5,518 nt of DNA, taken from positions 1-5,518 of the forward strand of contig JAMOMS010000249.1 in NCBI GenBank assembly GCA_027067015.1. Reading direction: 5' to 3'. Shown in pieces: positions 5,256 to 5,518 of this stretch (its first letter is position 1; every line of letters starts with the position of its first letter). Source of the stretch: Campylobacterales bacterium (GTDB taxonomy: Bacteria > Campylobacterota > Campylobacteria > Campylobacterales > Hydrogenimonadaceae). Under the pieces are notes generated by a model that saw only the letters and a program-made list of their open reading frames with translations, did not search any database and was not told where the DNA came from. A program made the translations under genes and the position numbers.

Positions 5256-5518
5256 ATGAAAAAGGTTCTGGTATCTCTGGCCGCCGCTGTATGGCTGTGC
5301 GGCACGACAGTATCGGCGGCTACGTCGGCCCAGGTGAGCGCGGAAGCGGTCAAGCACGCCAAGCATGACGCCAAAGATCAGCAGGTCAAAGTGGTACAGG
5401 AAGCCGTCGAGGCGGTGATGCTGACCCAGAAGGTTTTGCTGGATCTGGATAAAAAAGATACCAAATCGGCCAAGGCCGACCTGGAAAAGGCGATCGGCAA
5501 ACTGGAAGTGGTGTTGGC
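5256..5518 (+). CDS. Exported YfdX-like protein, N-terminal part (3' truncated)
   Basis: Eighty-seven codons are visible before the window ends. Residues 1-21 form a Sec signal peptide: a KK start, a hydrophobic core VLVSLAAAVWLCGTTV and a probable cleavage near VSA-A. The cysteine at 15 is not in a lipobox, because Leu precedes it. The mature part is a charged helical segment (SAEAVKHAKHDAKDQQ...) followed by repeating helices ending in DTKSAKADLEKAIGKLEVVL. This ending resembles YfdX-family proteins, in which a helical 'A..AL..A.GKLE.LLA' stretch follows the signal peptide. YfdX proteins are periplasmic helical-bundle proteins of poorly defined function, linked to acid or stress response in enterobacteria. 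The gene has its own promoter and ribosome site and is not overlapped with corA. The family call rests on half the protein, so another helical periplasmic family is possible; the CDS and signal peptide are firm. Confidence 0.72.
   Translation, partial: MKKVLVSLAAAVWLCGTTVSAATSAQVSAEAVKHAKHDAKDQQVKVVQEAVEAVMLTQKVLLDLDKKDTKSAKADLEKAIGKLEVVL

Noticed and set aside
5298..5300. The yfdX-like protein as a lipoprotein (Cys15)
   Set aside because: The residues before the Cys are V-W-L, and the -1 position needs Gly, Ala or Ser; a normal signal peptidase I site (VSA-A) follows.
1..5518. CRISPR arrays, tRNA or rRNA genes, insertion sequences, attachment sites
   Set aside because: No regularly spaced direct repeats, cloverleaf-like segments, transposase-like frames or terminal inverted repeats were seen on reading; nearly all bases are in ordinary coding genes.

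Overview
The window looks like a GC-rich bacterial chromosome segment with tightly packed genes. The gene set suggests a member of the Campylobacterota (Epsilonproteobacteria) of the free-living, sulfur- or hydrogen-oxidising kind. This is an inference from protein style: a short SdhA/SdhB pair, an EI24 membrane protein, a cysteine-free Crp/Fnr regulator, a short CorA and a YfdX-like exported protein. No rRNA or marker gene confirms it.

Layout. Positions 1-324 (+) hold the C-terminal part of a BioC-like methyltransferase. It converges on an EI24-family membrane protein (321-1121, -), and their stop codons overlap. A 73-bp divergent promoter region (1122-1194) carries two head-on extended -10 elements that form a perfect 7-bp inverted repeat. 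A rightward gene cluster follows: succinate dehydrogenase/fumarate reductase flavoprotein (1195-2826), a 59-aa coiled-coil protein (2799-2978), the iron-sulfur subunit (2975-3682), a Crp/Fnr-type regulator (3685-4356) and a CorA-type divalent-cation channel (4353-5189). Every junction in this cluster overlaps or is separated by 2 nt, so it is very probably one operon with translational coupling. After a short gap with a weak hairpin and a new promoter, a secreted YfdX-like protein starts at 5256 and runs off the end.

The redox pair is the most interesting part. The SdhA homologue keeps the dicarboxylate-site residues but has Gln46 where the FAD-linking His normally sits. The SdhB homologue has an extra Cys191 that should turn the usual [3Fe-4S] centre into a [4Fe-4S] centre. 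No membrane anchor (SdhC/D or SdhE) lies beside them; a small coiled-coil gene sits between the two subunits instead. The flavoprotein gene also appears to be transcribed as a leaderless mRNA. Together these suggest a non-canonical, cytoplasm-facing complex II variant that may favour fumarate reduction and may be controlled by its own Crp/Fnr regulator. No stretch longer than about 75 bases lacks a gene.
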